From NCBI RefSeq assembly GCF_007997075.1, contig NZ_VORS01000005.1, forward strand, positions 248,001-312,000: 64,000 bases of DNA. The letters are read 5' to 3'. This stretch comes from Polaribacter sp. IC073. Its GTDB lineage: Bacteria > Bacteroidota > Bacteroidia > Flavobacteriales > Flavobacteriaceae. The stretch's first letter is position 1. The number at the start of each line of letters is the position of its first letter. The position numbers and the translations under genes were made by a program. Shown piece after piece: positions 34,460 through 44,779 of this stretch. The notes under the pieces are model-generated. The model did no database searches. It had not been told where the DNA came from and saw only the letters and a list, made by a program, of their open reading frames with translations.

Positions 34460-37297
34460 TTAATTCTTAATTTCCTTTTGTCTTTCATTCAATAAAATTG
34501 GTGCTCCGTAACCTAATTCTTTCATTCTTTCTAATTGCGTTTCTGCATCACCAACAACCAACCAAATCATTTTATTCGGGTTAATGTATTTGTTGGCTAA
34601 TTCTTGAATGCGTTCTTTGGTCATGTTATTTACCGTTTCTTCTCTATCTTTTACATAATCTGCTTTTAAACCGTAATTGCTAATATTAGACAACATTCTT
34701 AATTTTGCACCGGCAGTTTCAAAAGCTCTTGCATTACTTTTAATTAAGAAACTTTTTGTGGTTTCTAAATCTTTGTCAGAAAATGTAGTTGGATACTCTT
34801 CTAATATTTTTTGAACCGCTTGTGCAGATTCTAGAGTCACATTAGAACGAACGCCACTAGAAATGGTAAAGGTTCCTTTTGCTTTTGTACCAGAAAATCC
34901 AGAACCAATTCCGTAAGTATATCCCTTACCCTCTCTTAACTCTTGTGTTAAGCGAGAAGCAAAACCACCACCACCAAGAATATAATTCATAACATTTGCT
35001 GCATAAAAATCTTTATCTGTTGCTGCCAAAGCTGGTGCGCCAAATTGTAAAATAGATTGTTTTGCATTCGGAATATCATAAAAATAAACAGCGGGTTTGG
35101 TAGGTGCTTCCGGCATTTTATATGTAGGAATTGTAACTTCTTTCGCTTGCCACTTCGTGTTTAAATTAGTTAATGAAGCAACTAATTTGTCTTCTGAAAT
35201 AGCACCAACAACTAGGATTTTTGCTACAGAAGGTGAGATGTAATTTGTATAATAAGTTTTAATGTCTTCTAAAGTGATTGCTTCTAAAGAGGTTAATGTA
35301 CCTAAAGTATTTTTAGAATACATATTCTCTTTTCCGTAAATTAAACTGTTGTAAGCATTTCTAGCCACCGCATTCGGATTTGCTTCTTGCTGGCGTAAAT
35401 TTGCCGCTGTTGCTTTTTTAAGCAAACTAAATTCGTTTTCATCAAACCTTGGTTCTAATAACATTTCTTCTGCCAATGCTAGGGTTGCAGTGTAGTTTTT
35501 AGCTAACGTTGTTCCAGTAATTGCAATACTTTCTTTATTTGAAGAAACGGAAATAGTAGCACCTAATTCCTGAATAGCTTCTTCTAACTCTTTTACCGTT
35601 TTATTTTTGGTTCCTTTATTTAATAAACCTGCCGTTAAATTGGCAACGCCTAATTTATCCATAGATTCTAATAATTGTCCGCCATCTATTATCAAGCTAA
35701 AACGGACTAATGGCACTTCATCACTTTCAATTCCGAAGATTTTTAAACCATTTTCTAAATTACTTTCATATACTTTAGGAACGGCCAAAGAAGGAGTTTC
35801 GCCATAATTAGGTTCTATCGTTCTGTCAAAAGAAGAAGGTGTTTTTATGTAAGTAGCTGCAATCTTTGGGTCAAAATTTTTTTCAGCACCATTTACAATT
35901 TGCTCTTCAACAACATTTGCTAAGATGGAGCCTTTTAGTGCTAACTCAGCGCTATTTTTAGGAACAAAACTAGTAGCTATGTAATTTTTGTTTTTGATGT
36001 ACGTGTTGTAAACTCGCATTACATCTTCAGTTTTAACAGCCAATGTTCTTTTAATATCTTCTGTAGCAAAACCTGGGTTACCTAAGTAAGTGTTGTAAGA
36101 AGCTAAGTTAGACCCTTTTCCTAAAACACTAGATAAACTGCCATAAAACTGAGTTTCTTGACCTGCTTTTATTCTATTTAAATCTTTTTCTGAGATTCCT
36201 TCCGTTTCAAATTTCGAAAATCCTTCTTGAACACCTGTTAAAACCTCATCTAATTTTTTGTCGTTAAAAGCTCTAATTAATAAATGCATTTCTCCTGCCA
36301 ATTCAGAATTACCGCTATACATACTTGTGTAAGAAGTTAGTTTTAACCGATCGATTAAAGCCATATTCATAGGTGCAGATTTTCCATTGGTTAAATATTC
36401 GCTTAAAACACTTAGTGCGTAGGAGTCTGGGTGGTAAGATTCTACAGTTGGCCAAACCATTGTTAATTGAGGTACTCTTGCAAAATTATCTTCATAATAT
36501 AAAAACGTTGTTTCTTTAACAAAACCAGGTCTTTTTTCTAATACAGGAATTTTTGCTGTTCCTTTCGGAATTTCATCGAAATACTTGTGCACCCATTTTG
36601 TTGCTTGCTCAATATTAATGTCTCCAGATAAAACTAAAGTAGCATTGTTAGGAACATACCATTTTTTATAGAAATTTTTAACATCTTGTAAAGTTGCATT
36701 CTGTAAATCTTCTAAAGAACCAATAACTTGCCAGTTGTAAGGGTGTTCTTTTGGGTATAAGTTTTTACCAATTACATATTGGTTATGACCATAAGGTCTG
36801 TTGTCTACACCTTGTCTTTTTTCATTTTTTACAACTTGCTTTTCTTTCGCTAAAACAGGGTCTGTAACAGTGTTTATAAAGTACCCTAACTTGTCTGCTT
36901 CTGCCCAAATCATCTTTTCTAAAGCATCTTTTGGTACGGTTTGTAAGTAATTTGTTCTGTCTCTAGAGGTTGAACCATTTGCGCCAGAACCACCAATTTT
37001 TGCACTCATTTTATCTAAGCCACCTTTTCCTAGGTTTTCTGACTCTAAGAATAATAAATGTTCAAATAAATGTGCAAAACCGGTTCTACCCTCAATTTCT
37101 CTTGCAGAACCTACATGAACCATTAATTCTACAGCAACAACAGGATCCGATTTATCTACGTGAAAGACCACATCTAGTCCGTTTTTTAATTCAATTTTTT
37201 CGTAATTAATACTTAATTCGGGTGTTTTTTCTTCGGATGAATTACTGCAAGCAATAAAACTCGTAACCGCTAGAAAAGCTAAGATTATTTTTTTCAT
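34460..37297 (-). CDS. M16-family zinc protease, lipoprotein, two-domain
   Basis: 945 residues. Lipoprotein signal MKKIILAFLAVTSFIAC. The zinc site is the inverted HxxEH motif of M16 peptidases: H76-L-F-E79-H80 in TGFAHLFEHLLF. Two M16 halves are fused: the first carries the metal site; the second (about residue 510 on, EVPLVRFSLIIDGGQLLESM) lacks HxxEH and acts as the inactive partner that closes the chamber. It probably degrades peptides in the periplasm. The gene is alone, with terminators on both sides. Confidence 0.92.
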   Translation of the reverse strand: MKKIILAFLAVTSFIACSNSSEEKTPELSINYEKIELKNGLDVVFHVDKSDPVVAVELMVHVGSAREIEGRTGFAHLFEHLLFLESENLGKGGLDKMSAKIGGSGANGSTSRDRTNYLQTVPKDALEKMIWAEADKLGYFINTVTDPVLAKEKQVVKNEKRQGVDNRPYGHNQYVIGKNLYPKEHPYNWQVIGSLEDLQNATLQDVKNFYKKWYVPNNATLVLSGDINIEQATKWVHKYFDEIPKGTAKIPVLEKRPGFVKETTFLYYEDNFARVPQLTMVWPTVESYHPDSYALSVLSEYLTNGKSAPMNMALIDRLKLTSYTSMYSGNSELAGEMHLLIRAFNDKKLDEVLTGVQEGFSKFETEGISEKDLNRIKAGQETQFYGSLSSVLGKGSNLASYNTYLGNPGFATEDIKRTLAVKTEDVMRVYNTYIKNKNYIATSFVPKNSAELALKGSILANVVEEQIVNGAEKNFDPKIAATYIKTPSSFDRTIEPNYGETPSLAVPKVYESNLENGLKIFGIESDEVPLVRFSLIIDGGQLLESMDKLGVANLTAGLLNKGTKNKTVKELEEAIQELGATISVSSNKESIAITGTTLAKNYTATLALAEEMLLEPRFDENEFSLLKKATAANLRQQEANPNAVARNAYNSLIYGKENMYSKNTLGTLTSLEAITLEDIKTYYTNYISPSVAKILVVGAISEDKLVASLTNLNTKWQAKEVTIPTYKMPEAPTKPAVYFYDIPNAKQSILQFGAPALAATDKDFYAANVMNYILGGGGFASRLTQELREGKGYTYGIGSGFSGTKAKGTFTISSGVRSNVTLESAQAVQKILEEYPTTFSDKDLETTKSFLIKSNARAFETAGAKLRMLSNISNYGLKADYVKDREETVNNMTKERIQELANKYINPNKMIWLVVGDAETQLERMKELGYGAPILLNERQKEIKN

Positions 37298-37372
37298 TTG
37301 AGTTGGTTTTTTGAGCCTTGAAAATTACTAAAAGGAAAAACAGCAAATAGGGTGTAGGCTGTTAAAATTAAC

Positions 37373-37403
37373 AAAAAAAAATCCCAAACTTAAGTTTGGG
37401 ATT
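37373..37403 (-). terminator. Terminator of the 64-residue protein gene
   Basis: A perfect 24-bp palindrome at 37380-37403 (arms AATCCCAAACTT) with an A-run to its left, which is a U-run for minus-strand transcripts. It is 9 bp from the stop of 37412-37606. Confidence 0.85.
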
Positions 37404-37411
37404 TTTTAATA

Positions 37412-37606
37412 TTATTTAGCTAAAACGCAATCTTCGCAATCTTTAATTTTACCATAATACGTTTCTCTGTATTTGTGTAGAGTTTTTAAAGGAATAAGAT
37501 TGAGTAATGTTTGTTTTATGTACGTTACTTTGGTGTCAAAAGCGCCCATTTTAACTGTGTGACGATGTTCTAAACGGGTTTTTCTGCTAATTTTTATCAG
37601 TCTCAT
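37412..37606 (-). CDS. Small basic conserved-looking protein
   Basis: 64 residues, MRLIKISRKTRLEHRHTVKM at the start and YGKIKDCEDCVLAK at the end with a C-x2-C pair that could bind metal. Composition is basic. The strong terminator directly after the stop and the clean isolated frame support a real gene. Function unknown. Confidence 0.6.
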   Translation of the reverse strand: MRLIKISRKTRLEHRHTVKMGAFDTKVTYIKQTLLNLIPLKTLHKYRETYYGKIKDCEDCVLAK

Positions 37607-37901
37607 CGGTTTTCATTTATCATTGTTAATTATACACCAAAGTTAAGAGGTCTGAAATTTGATATGAAATTATAAGAGTTAAAATGAAGAAAATGAGCTT
37701 AGAAATACACAATAGTAAATTATGTAGTGGTATCATTAAAGATATAACAACTATACCGCTGTTTTTTTATGATAAAGAAATCTAAAAATGACCAAAATTG
37801 ACGTAAAAACAGAATAAATCACTCAAAATTAACTAAAAACGAGTCGAAAGTGAGTGATTTCTTCTTATTATGAGGTTTTCTAAAAAATTAGAAAAGGATG
37901 T

Positions 37902-38909
37902 TTATTGCTGTTGCTGCCATTTCCAAGCAGAAGCCAATGCTTCGTCTAGGTTTTTTTCTGTTTTCCAGTTTAATTCTCTATTTGCAATTGTGGTATCTGC
38001 ATACGCTGCGGTAATATCGCCTTCTCTTCTGCCAACAATTTTATAATTTAAAGACTTTCCAGAAGCTTTTTCAAATGCTTTTATAACCTCTAAAACAGAA
38101 CTACCTGTTCCTGTACCAACATTAAAAAACTCGAAGTTTTGTTTGTTATTTTTATGAAGTAGTCTTTGCAAAGCTGCAATATGTGCTTTGGCTAAATCTA
38201 CTACATGAATGTAATCTCTAACCGCTGTACCGTCTACCGTAGGATAATCATCACCAAAAACAGACAATTCTTTTCTAATTCCTGCGGCTGTTTGCGTCAC
38301 AAACGGAATTAAATTTTGAGGAACTCCCAAAGGCAATTCTCCTATCTTAATACTTTCGTGCGCGCCAATAGGATTAAAATAACGCAATGCAATTGCATTT
38401 AATTGGTGTGCTTTACAGCTTTCTTGAATAATTTCTTCTCCAATTTGTTTTGAGTTTCCGTAAGGAGATTCTGCTTTTTTAACAGGTGCGTTTTCTGTAA
38501 TTGGCAATTCATCTGCTTGTCCGTATACAGTACAAGAAGAAGAGAAAATAAAGTTGTCTAGTTTTCTGTCTCTCATTTCTTGTAAAATGTACACTAAACT
38601 TCCAATATTATTTTCATAATAATCTAAAGGGTTTTGTACACTTTCTCCAACCGCTTTAAAGGCTGCAAAATGAATAACACCGTCTACTTTATTGTGCTCA
38701 AAAAACTGAACAACATCTTTTTTCACTCTCAAATCGATGTTATGATATTCAGGTTTTTTTCCTGTAATTTCTGTAATGCTATCTAAAACACTGATGGTTG
38801 TGTTTGATAAATCATCAATAATAACAACTTCAAAACCCTCGTTTTGTAATTCTACAACGGTATGAGAACCAATAAAACCTAAACCTCCTGTTACTAATAT
38901 TCTTTTCAT
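37902..38909 (-). CDS. galE: UDP-glucose 4-epimerase GalE
   Basis: 335 residues, extended short-chain dehydrogenase. NAD loop TGGLGFIGSHTV near the start, FSSSCTVYG and YGNSK with the catalytic Tyr/Lys, ALRYFNPIGAHES, and DGTAVRDYIHVVDLA. It interconverts UDP-glucose and UDP-galactose for surface polysaccharide synthesis. It lies 5 bp after the DegT aminotransferase gene, so both form an operon for nucleotide-sugar metabolism. Confidence 0.95.
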   Translation of the reverse strand: MKRILVTGGLGFIGSHTVVELQNEGFEVVIIDDLSNTTISVLDSITEITGKKPEYHNIDLRVKKDVVQFFEHNKVDGVIHFAAFKAVGESVQNPLDYYENNIGSLVYILQEMRDRKLDNFIFSSSCTVYGQADELPITENAPVKKAESPYGNSKQIGEEIIQESCKAHQLNAIALRYFNPIGAHESIKIGELPLGVPQNLIPFVTQTAAGIRKELSVFGDDYPTVDGTAVRDYIHVVDLAKAHIAALQRLLHKNNKQNFEFFNVGTGTGSSVLEVIKAFEKASGKSLNYKIVGRREGDITAAYADTTIANRELNWKTEKNLDEALASAWKWQQQQ

Positions 38910-38914
38910 ATTTT

Positions 38915-40078
38915 TTAGTTGATAAAATTATTAATCGTATTTGTTATAAATTCTAATTGTTCTGTTTCTAACTCTGTGTGCATCGGTAAAGAAATTACCG
39001 TTTTTATCAACTCATTTGTTACAGGGAAATCACTTTCATTATAACGAGTGTCTTTGTATGCTTTTTGTTCGTGTAAAGCAACCGGATAATAAATTGCATT
39101 CGGAATTCCTTGCTCTAATAAATGTTTGTGCAATGCATCTCTTTTACCATTGGTAATCTGTAATGTATATTGATGAAAAACATGACAATCGCAAACATCG
39201 CAAATTTGACCGCAACTACTTGTTGCATTCGATTTTGTGGTGGGCGCTATAATATTTGGGTTGTTAGAAAACGCATTGTTATAAAAACGAGCAGCATTTC
39301 TACGAGCATTACAATAGCTATCTAAAAGTGGTAATTTTGCTTGTAAAACGCCCGCTTGTATTGAATCTAAACGAGAGTTTACACCTACAACGTCATGGTA
39401 ATAACGGGTGTACATTCCGTGATTTACAATTCCTCTAATGGTGTGCGCTAAGGCATCATCATTTGTAAAAATTGCACCACCATCACCATAACAACCTAAG
39501 TTTTTAGAAGGGAAAAATGAAGTTGTACCCACATGACCAATAGTACCTGCTTTCTTTTTAGTACCATCTTTAAACGTGTAACTTGCACCAATTGCTTGCG
39601 CATTGTCTTCAATTACAAATAAGTTGTGTTCTTTTGCAATTTCCATAATCGCATCCATATTTGCAACTTGTCCAAATAAATGAACAGGTACAATGGCTTT
39701 TGTTTTAGGAGTAATTGCTTTCTTTAAAGCTTCGATATCGATGTTATACGTTTCTGCATCAACATCTACCAAAACGGGTGTTAATTTTAATAGCGCAATA
39801 ACTTCTACCGTTGCCGCAAAAGTAAAATCTGCTGTAATAACCTCATCTCCTTGCTCTAAGCCTAATCCCATCATTGCAATTTGCAGTGCATCTGTGCCAT
39901 TTGCACAAGGAATTACGTGTTTTACATCTAAATATTTCTCTAAATCTGCTTGAAATTCATGAACCAAAGGTCCATTTATATATGCTGATGTGTCTAGCAC
40001 TTGTTCAATAGAATTGTTAACGGATTCTTTAATTTTAGCATATTGACCTTGAAGGTCTACCATTTGAATTTTTTTCAT
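38915..40078 (-). CDS. DegT/DnrJ/EryC1-family PLP-dependent sugar aminotransferase
   Basis: The start is taken at 40078 (MKKIQMVDLQGQYAKIKESV, the usual start of the family). An ATG at 40105 would add nine residues. PLP lysine in TTSFFPSKNLGCYGDGG; VPVHLFGQVANMD and EDNAQAIGASY precede it. A cysteine cluster (CGQICDVCDCHVFHQYT) lies near residue 305, a feature of one flavobacterial branch. It transfers an amino group to a nucleotide-linked keto-sugar, probably for O-antigen or capsule. It is coupled with galE downstream. Confidence 0.9.
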   Translation of the reverse strand: MKKIQMVDLQGQYAKIKESVNNSIEQVLDTSAYINGPLVHEFQADLEKYLDVKHVIPCANGTDALQIAMMGLGLEQGDEVITADFTFAATVEVIALLKLTPVLVDVDAETYNIDIEALKKAITPKTKAIVPVHLFGQVANMDAIMEIAKEHNLFVIEDNAQAIGASYTFKDGTKKKAGTIGHVGTTSFFPSKNLGCYGDGGAIFTNDDALAHTIRGIVNHGMYTRYYHDVVGVNSRLDSIQAGVLQAKLPLLDSYCNARRNAARFYNNAFSNNPNIIAPTTKSNATSSCGQICDVCDCHVFHQYTLQITNGKRDALHKHLLEQGIPNAIYYPVALHEQKAYKDTRYNESDFPVTNELIKTVISLPMHTELETEQLEFITNTINNFIN

Positions 40079-40152
40079 GAAGTAGTGTTTTAATAAACGT
40101 TTCAAAAATACAATATAAATCTATTACCTTTGAATTAATCAAACAGATTTCC

Positions 40153-42534
40153 ATGAAAATTATTAAAAAAAGTATCCTATTTTTAATTGTTATTATCATA
40201 GTAACACTTGTAGCCGGTTGGTTCTATACCAAAACACTAAAACCAACGTACAATGGTGAAATTAAAATAGAAAATACAACAGAAGACGTTACGATTCATT
40301 TTGATGAAATAGGTGTTCCTCATATCAATGCAAAAAACCAACAAGATGCTTATGTTGCTTTGGGGTATGTGCATGCCCAAGACCGGTTGTGGCAAATGGA
40401 ATTAATTAGAAGGATAGCAGCAGGAAGATTGTCAGAAATTTTTGGAGAAAAATTAATACCAACAGACAAGCTTTTTTCTGGTTTAGGAATTGAAGAAGCA
40501 GCTGCAAAAACAATCGCGAATTTAGATAAAAATGCTGTTCCGTATAAAATGGCAATCGCTTATTTAGATGGCATTAATCAATATATAGAAAACGGAAAAA
40601 CACCCATAGAGTTCAATTTAGTTGGGGTAGCTAAAGAAAAATATACTTTAAAAGACATGTACAATGTTTTTGGTTATATGGCTTTTAGTTTTGCCATTGC
40701 ACATAAAACAGACCCGATGCTAAACGAGGTAAAAGAGAAATTAGGTGCAACTTATTTTAATGAATTGATTGGTGTAGAAACTAAAAACTTAACACTTATT
40801 GAAAATGAAAAGAATCCTGAAATAACCGGAGCTTTCTCTGAGGCAATGCATAGTTTAATGGATGTTTTGCCAATTTCGCCTTTTATAGGTAGTAACTCTT
40901 GGGTAATTGGTGCAGATAAAACGAAGAACGGAAAAGTAATTTTTGCAAACGATCCGCATATTGGGTATTCACAACCCTCTGTTTGGTATCAGGCACATGT
41001 AAAGACGCCAGATTATGAAATGTATGGTTTTCATTTAGCGCTGATTCCTTTTCCTTTGTTAGGGCATAATAAAGACTTCGCGTATGGTTTAACAATGTTT
41101 GAAAATGATGACATTGATTTTTATGAGGAAGAAAATAATCCGCAGAATACAGATCAATACAAATTTAAAGAAGCGTATTACGATTACACCTTTATTGAAA
41201 AACGATTGAAGATTAAAGATGTAAAAGATTCACTTTATACCATTAAAGTAAGTAAACATGGTCCTTTAATGAACGGAATTATAACCCATTTAGAAACAGA
41301 GAAACCCGTTGCAATGCAGTGGATTTATACTAAATTAGAAAATAAAATTTTAGATGTGGCTTATGAAATGTCTCACGCTAAAAACATAACAGAGTTTAAA
41401 AACGGCGCAAGCAAATTACACGCACCAGGTTTAAATATGATGTATGGTGATGCAAAAAACAACATTGCTTGGTTTGCTACCGGACAATTATATAAGTACA
41501 GGGATTCTTTGTATACAAAGACTTTCTTAAACGGTAGTTCTGGTGAAGACGAGATTAAAGAATATTTAGATTTTGAAGAAAATCCGCAAGCCATAAATCC
41601 GGACATAAACTACGTGTATTCTGCAAATAATCAACCAGATGCTATGTCAAATGACTTGTATCCTGGGTATTATTTATCAGAAGATAGAGCCAAAAGAATT
41701 GTTAATTTGGTAGCACCAAAAAACGATTGGACAAAACAAGATGTTGCAAAAATGATGATGGATGTAACATCGCCTAAAGCACCCGAAGTTGTTAAAAGTT
41801 TTATACGCTCTTTAGATAAAAAGAACTTATCTGCCAGTGAAAAAACAGCAATTCATATTTTAGAAACATGGCAAGGAAATTTTGATAAAGATGAAGTTGC
41901 GCCCGTAATCTATAATCGATTGGTCTATGAATTTCAAAAAAACACCTTTGCAGATGAGATGGGAAAAGGCTTCGATCAGTTTGCAAATACCCCTTTTATA
42001 GAAAAAGTTTTACCGGTGCAAGCAGCAAAAGAAAAATCTGTTTGGTGGGACAATGTTACAACAAAAGACAAAGTAGAAACAAAACAAGAAATTGTAACCA
42101 CCTCTTTTAAAAATGCATTTTCTTTTTTAGAAGATCAATTAGGTGCAAATGTAGCCGATTGGAAATGGGAGCGCGTAGTTTCTGTAGAACACAAGCATGC
42201 CGTTGGCGAAGTTGCGGTGCTAAGAAAATATTTTAATGTTGGCCCTTTTGTAACCTCTGGTGGAGATCAAGTAATTAATAATCAAATTTACGACATCGAT
42301 GCTACCGGTTATTATAAAGTAAAAGCAGGTCCTTCAACTAGAAGAATTATCGATTTTTCTGATGTAGAAAATAGTTTAGCAATTGTACCTACAGGACAAT
42401 CTGGTCGTGTTTTTAGCAAACATTACAAAGATCAAGCAAAAAGTTTTTTAAAGGGAGATTTCTTTAAAATGAAATTGAACACAGCAGAAATTAGAGAAAG
42501 TGAAAATGTTTTAATTTTGAAAGCTGAAAAATAA
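40153..42534 (+). CDS. Penicillin acylase family protein (Ntn hydrolase)
   Basis: 793 residues. An N-terminal hydrophobic helix (about 5-25) serves as anchor or signal. The alpha chain contains GVPHINAKNQQDAYVALGYV and QDRLWQMELIRR. The autoprocessing site is G246-S247 in IGSNSWVIG, where S247 becomes the N-terminal nucleophile of the beta chain. The enzyme hydrolyses amides, perhaps penicillin-like compounds or acyl-homoserine lactones; the substrate is unknown. Acts in the periplasm. TACCTTTG at 40125-40132 is a possible -7 element. Confidence 0.92.
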   Translation: MKIIKKSILFLIVIIIVTLVAGWFYTKTLKPTYNGEIKIENTTEDVTIHFDEIGVPHINAKNQQDAYVALGYVHAQDRLWQMELIRRIAAGRLSEIFGEKLIPTDKLFSGLGIEEAAAKTIANLDKNAVPYKMAIAYLDGINQYIENGKTPIEFNLVGVAKEKYTLKDMYNVFGYMAFSFAIAHKTDPMLNEVKEKLGATYFNELIGVETKNLTLIENEKNPEITGAFSEAMHSLMDVLPISPFIGSNSWVIGADKTKNGKVIFANDPHIGYSQPSVWYQAHVKTPDYEMYGFHLALIPFPLLGHNKDFAYGLTMFENDDIDFYEEENNPQNTDQYKFKEAYYDYTFIEKRLKIKDVKDSLYTIKVSKHGPLMNGIITHLETEKPVAMQWIYTKLENKILDVAYEMSHAKNITEFKNGASKLHAPGLNMMYGDAKNNIAWFATGQLYKYRDSLYTKTFLNGSSGEDEIKEYLDFEENPQAINPDINYVYSANNQPDAMSNDLYPGYYLSEDRAKRIVNLVAPKNDWTKQDVAKMMMDVTSPKAPEVVKSFIRSLDKKNLSASEKTAIHILETWQGNFDKDEVAPVIYNRLVYEFQKNTFADEMGKGFDQFANTPFIEKVLPVQAAKEKSVWWDNVTTKDKVETKQEIVTTSFKNAFSFLEDQLGANVADWKWERVVSVEHKHAVGEVAVLRKYFNVGPFVTSGGDQVINNQIYDIDATGYYKVKAGPSTRRIIDFSDVENSLAIVPTGQSGRVFSKHYKDQAKSFLKGDFFKMKLNTAEIRESENVLILKAEK

Positions 42535-42590
42535 GAAGCAAATTAATTTAAAAATGTACTTTTGCGAACATTCAACATAAATATACAACA

Positions 42591-43190
42591 ATGAGTTTAC
42601 AACAAGATTTAGAAAAAAGAAGTGGAAATAAATGCGAATTATGTACAGCAACAGAGAATTTGTCTGTTTATGAAGTAAAACCAACATCAACAGTTGGTGG
42701 TAGTGGAGTTGATGGAAGCTTACTAGCTTGTGAAACGTGTATAACGCAAATAGACAATCCAGAGGAAACAGCAGCAAACCATTGGCGTTGTTTAAATGAT
42801 TCTATGTGGAGTGAGCACAGAGCAGTAAAAGTTGTTGCTTGGAGAATGTTGTCTCGTTTAAGAAATGAAGGTTGGCCAAAAGATTTACTAGATATGATGT
42901 ATCTAGAAGATGACGATTTACGTTTTGCAAAAGAATCTGGAGATCATTTAGACGAGAGCGAAAAAATAATTCACAGAGATGCAAATGGTGTAATTTTACA
43001 AGCAGGAGATTCTGTAGTTTTAATAAAAGATTTAAAAGTAAAAGGTTCTAGCATGGTTGCAAAACAAGGAACTGCTGTAAGAAGAATTTCTTTAGATCAT
43101 GACAATGCAAATTTTATTGAAGGTAAAGTAGGACCAACACAAATTGTAATTATTACAGATTACGTTAAGAAAATGGCAGAAAAAGAGTAA
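42591..43190 (+). CDS. phnA: PhnA-domain protein
   Basis: 199 residues. The N-terminal zinc-ribbon has two pairs of cysteines (C15-x2-C18 in CELC, C47-x2-C50 in CETC). The C-terminal PhnA domain (about 128-198) reads DANGVILQAGDSVVLIKDLK and GSSMVAKQGTAVRRI. Despite the name, most PhnA proteins have no proven role in phosphonate use. A likely -7 box TACTTTTG lies at 42557-42564. Confidence 0.88.
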   Translation: MSLQQDLEKRSGNKCELCTATENLSVYEVKPTSTVGGSGVDGSLLACETCITQIDNPEETAANHWRCLNDSMWSEHRAVKVVAWRMLSRLRNEGWPKDLLDMMYLEDDDLRFAKESGDHLDESEKIIHRDANGVILQAGDSVVLIKDLKVKGSSMVAKQGTAVRRISLDHDNANFIEGKVGPTQIVIITDYVKKMAEKE

Positions 43191-43200
43191 GTTTTTACGC

Positions 43201-43297
43201 CGTCATTGCAATGGAAGAATCACTGAAGCAATTTGTTATTTAAAAAAGAGATTGCTTTTGCTCTTACTTCGCAACAGGCTAACACCCTGCAGTGACG
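43201..43297. repeat. REP-like palindromic repeat (diverged copy)
   Basis: Starts CGTCATTGCA and ends GCAGTGACG, with AGCAATTTG / GAGATTGCTT in between; a diverged relative of the family at 18121-18641. It lies after the PhnA gene. Confidence 0.55.
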
Positions 43298-43488
43298 AAT
43301 TTTAAATTTATTTTTAGATGCTGTAAAGTACAGCATATTTTGTTGTTTTTAAAGAAATAATTGGCTTGCAGTTTTATTAAATTGCGAGCCATTTTTTGTT
43401 TATACTCATAGATTTCATCTTCTCTAGGTATATCTCCGTACACTTTTTACTAACAAGAATATTTGCTTGCAACATTTTTTCTCTTTTG

Positions 43489-44407
43489 CTACATTTGTTC
43501 TTGTACCCACGTTTTTACTGCCGTTTCTTCATCTTCTAATTTAAAATTGTATGCTCCTTTTTGCGAAATTAGCTTTGCAAATATTGGCGAAGTTTCAATG
43601 GTTAAAAACAACAAGAACATAGAGAAAGAAGACAACCAAGGTAATTTGTTTAAAGCAGCCATTCTAGCCATTAATCCGTCAAAATTTGCTGAGATTGGTG
43701 GTGTTTTTGTTTCTAACAATTTCTGATTTTTCAATTAAATAAGCAATTGCCCGTTCTTTTGATTTAATTTTTTTGAATTGTCTTTTTTAGTGGATTCAAT
43801 GCCGCTAAAGAAGTATCCTGTTTCTGTCTTTCCTTGTCATAAACGGGGTCTTTTCCTAATAATCTTGTTCCTTTTCCACCTTTGGCTTCAGCAATGTAGG
43901 TTTCGTATAACGTATTTGTGTTTGTTTCCTCTGTTCTTATGGCTGTTTTTAAGAGGTTCATTTCTGAATTTATATGAGCTATTTTTGGTGTAAATTATTG
44001 TGCAATTTTAGTTTTATTATCTAAAGTCATTTGGTTTTTCTCGGTCAATAAAACCTGATTTATTTCCTTCTCAAATATTTTTAATGGTTTAGAAATTACC
44101 ATCTCAATAATTATAGCTAATAAAATTCTTGGTAAAGCCTCTATCTGTCTAGAGTCTTTTTTTATGGTAGAAACGATGAATCTGTCTAAATTAAAGATGG
44201 TTAACCCCAACTAAGTCCGAATAGAATTGTAGTATATACATTCTCGAAAACTGCAAATAAGGCATAGTTACCAGCAATTGTAGCCGTAACTGCTGTAAAA
44301 AACATGGTTGCTCCAATACCTGCATATTTGTTCTGTTCACCATCGGAATAATTATAGCTATTGTTTTGATCGATACCGGCGCAAGTGATGAAAAATCTTT
44401 GAAGCAT
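43489..44407 (-). pseudogene. DUF4407 membrane protein, broken by frameshifts and stops
   Basis: Four pieces in order on the minus strand match one DUF4407 protein: 44407-44201 (MLQRFFITCAGIDQ, KYAGIGATMFFTAVTATIAG), 44210-43995 (GLTIFNLDRFIVSTIKKDSR), 43961-43764 (TLYETYIAEAKGGKGTRLLG) and 43734-43489 (WLSSFSMFLLFLTIETSPIF). A single-base loss near 44203 separates the first two, a TAA at 43995-43997 lies in frame between the second and third, and another frameshift lies near 43760. After 43489 the frame breaks again; a degenerate tail may continue to about 43360. The protein was a multi-helix inner-membrane protein of unknown role. Confidence 0.8.
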
Positions 44408-44560
44408 GGTCTTAATATTTGGAGAAGAGCTATTTTTTCCGTATTGTTGTAAAGAATGAACGCTATTAAAATGAATTTATATTAATTTTCAAGAAGTTTA
44501 AATCTTAGTAAATGTTGTTAAGTGGAGTCTTCTTTGTATAATTTACTAAAATTAAGAACT

Positions 44561-44776
44561 ATGAATTACTTAAAAAAAACAACAAGGGTAGAAAGGGGCA
44601 TTTTAACTTCGACTTATAAACAAGAAGTAAAGAAAGATACTAAAAGAAAGAAGGTTAAGTCGATCTCTAGAATTAAATCTCTTATTTTAAATCATCAAGG
44701 AAAGACTAAAAGTCAGATAGGAGTGATCTTACAAATATCTGTTTTTGTGATTGCCATTGCAGTCATTTCGCTTTAG
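44561..44776 (+). CDS. Possible small membrane protein
   Basis: 71 residues from the ATG at 44561: a basic first part (LKKTTRVERGILTSTYKQEV, KKDTKRKKVKS) and one C-terminal hydrophobic helix (GVILQISVFVIAIAVISL). An earlier in-frame ATG at 44522 adds 13 residues. A positively charged tail-anchored protein is plausible. No family recognised and no promoter seen, so it may be chance. Confidence 0.4.
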   Translation: MNYLKKTTRVERGILTSTYKQEVKKDTKRKKVKSISRIKSLILNHQGKTKSQIGVILQISVFVIAIAVISL

Positions 44777-44779
44777 TAA

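Noticed and set aside
43463..43993. Plus-strand frames of 87 and 71 codons
   Set aside because: They are antisense to the clearer DUF4407 remnants on the minus strand.
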